DNA of 13,572 nt from an uncultured Eggerthella sp. (GTDB lineage: Bacteria > Actinomycetota > Coriobacteriia > Coriobacteriales > Eggerthellaceae): positions 1-13,572 of the forward strand of contig URJE01000042.1 in NCBI GenBank assembly GCA_900547965.1, in the 5' to 3' direction. This document shows positions 13,061 to 13,572 of the stretch, piece after piece. Position 1 is the stretch's first letter. Each line of letters starts with the position of its first letter. The notes beneath the pieces are model-generated. The model searched no databases. It was not told the DNA's origin and was given only the letters and a program-made list of their open reading frames with translations. Both the position numbers and the translations under genes were made by a program.

Positions 13061-13300
13061 TGGCAAGAATCGTGCCGTATGTATCCTCTTCTCGCCGATT
13101 GCGCAAAAAAGGTCGCCTCCCTGGCAACGTTCGCGCGAAATGCATGCTTTTCGCGCTGAAGATGGCAATATTTTCGTCCCATGTGTTCGTTTCGGGGTGT
13201 AATCGGGCGATTTCGGATACATAGCGCGCGAATCTTGCCAGGGAGGCGACCTTTTCGTGTCGAGGCTCCTGGAATCACGCATGGGGCGAAGATCTTGCCA
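13061..13300. repeat. 240-bp palindromic element, copy B
   Basis: Boxes TGGCAA at 13061, 13122 and 13163 and TTGCCA at 13235 and 13295 match copy A exactly at an offset of 1950 bp. By hand count 165 of 240 bases are identical, with no insertion or deletion. Copy B has the better symmetry: 13107-13127 and 13235-13255 are a perfect 21-bp inverted pair containing GGTCGCCTCCCTGGCAA. The symmetry favours a fold-back DNA or RNA element. Confidence 0.87.
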
Positions 13301-13320
13301 GCGCTCGGCGCTGCTCAGGT

Positions 13321-13531
13321 CTCTCCGTTTCGGTGAGTGGGGTTAGAGCTCGCGCTGCAGGATCCGGCCTCTCCGTTTGGGCGAGCAGGGCAAGGGCACG
13401 TGCTGTGGATCCTGGCCTTGTCGCTTGGCGCGGAAGGCGATCGGCGCGGAGGGCGGCTGGCGTGGAAGGCGATGGGGCAGCTGGGCGTGGAGGGCAGCTG
13501 GGCGAGGGGGCTGGCTGGCGATGAAGCCGGC
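13321..13531. repeat. 48-bp tandem repeat grading into a 16-bp G-rich repeat
   Basis: Units 13321-13368 and 13369-13416 both start CTCTCCGTTT and end with a GGATCC-containing segment plus GGC; a third, diverged unit starts CTTGTCGCTTGG at 13417. From about 13426 the sequence consists of G-rich 15-17-bp units such as GGCGCGGAAGGCGATC, GGCGCGGAGGGCGGC and GGCGTGGAAGGCGATG, up to the G30 run. No gene is supported here. Confidence 0.65.
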
Positions 13532-13532
13532 T

Positions 13533-13563
<31 letters not shown>

Positions 13564-13572
13564 GCGTATGCT

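Overview
The window looks like chromosomal DNA of a Coriobacteriia bacterium, probably Eggerthellaceae (Slackia/Eggerthella-like). The main reasons are a 12-helix membrane protein fused to a LuxR-type DNA-binding domain (a regulator architecture that is very abundant in that family), an Nramp-related Mg2+ transporter of the clade characterised from Eggerthella lenta, and moderately high GC with many G/C-rich degenerate repeats. This assignment is inference; no rRNA or marker gene is present.

Layout. (1) 1-636: the remains of an insertion sequence (an IS3-type OrfA fragment with a perfect 20-bp palindrome), then an AT-rich leader with an operator-like palindrome. (2) 637-1974 (+): citrate synthase, closed by a strong terminator. 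(3) 2401-10260: six genes, all on the minus strand: an NhaC Na+/H+ antiporter, an HdeD/DUF308 membrane protein, 5-formyltetrahydrofolate cyclo-ligase, the membrane LuxR regulator, an Nramp-related transporter, and a PRC-barrel/MgtE_N/CBS protein with one C-terminal helix. The last two form a tight two-gene operon (15-nt gap; the MgtE_N-like gene is first). I read it as a Mg2+ uptake system in which the MgtE-type sensor has been detached from the MgtE pore and works beside an Nramp-fold pore. (4) 10261-10884: a non-coding leader, a 3-unit tandem repeat and a clear tRNA promoter. (5) 10885-10961 (+): tRNA-Arg(ACG) with encoded CCA and its own terminator. (6) 11006-13572: a gene-poor accessory region. 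It holds one plus-strand gene, a 317-aa protein with a PD-(D/E)XK/DUF559-like C-terminus, flanked by two copies of a 240-bp imperfectly palindromic element, several degenerate minisatellites, and a run of 30 G at the right edge.

Most remarkable. The two 240-bp elements align without a single gap (offset exactly 1950 bp, about 69 % identity by hand count). Five TGGCAA/TTGCCA boxes sit at identical positions and the two ends are inverted copies of each other. This looks like a dispersed, structure-conserved non-coding element bracketing a nuclease-like gene. The split NRMT/MgtE_N operon and the G30 tract, which lies in frame inside a possible ORF start, are the other signals worth following.
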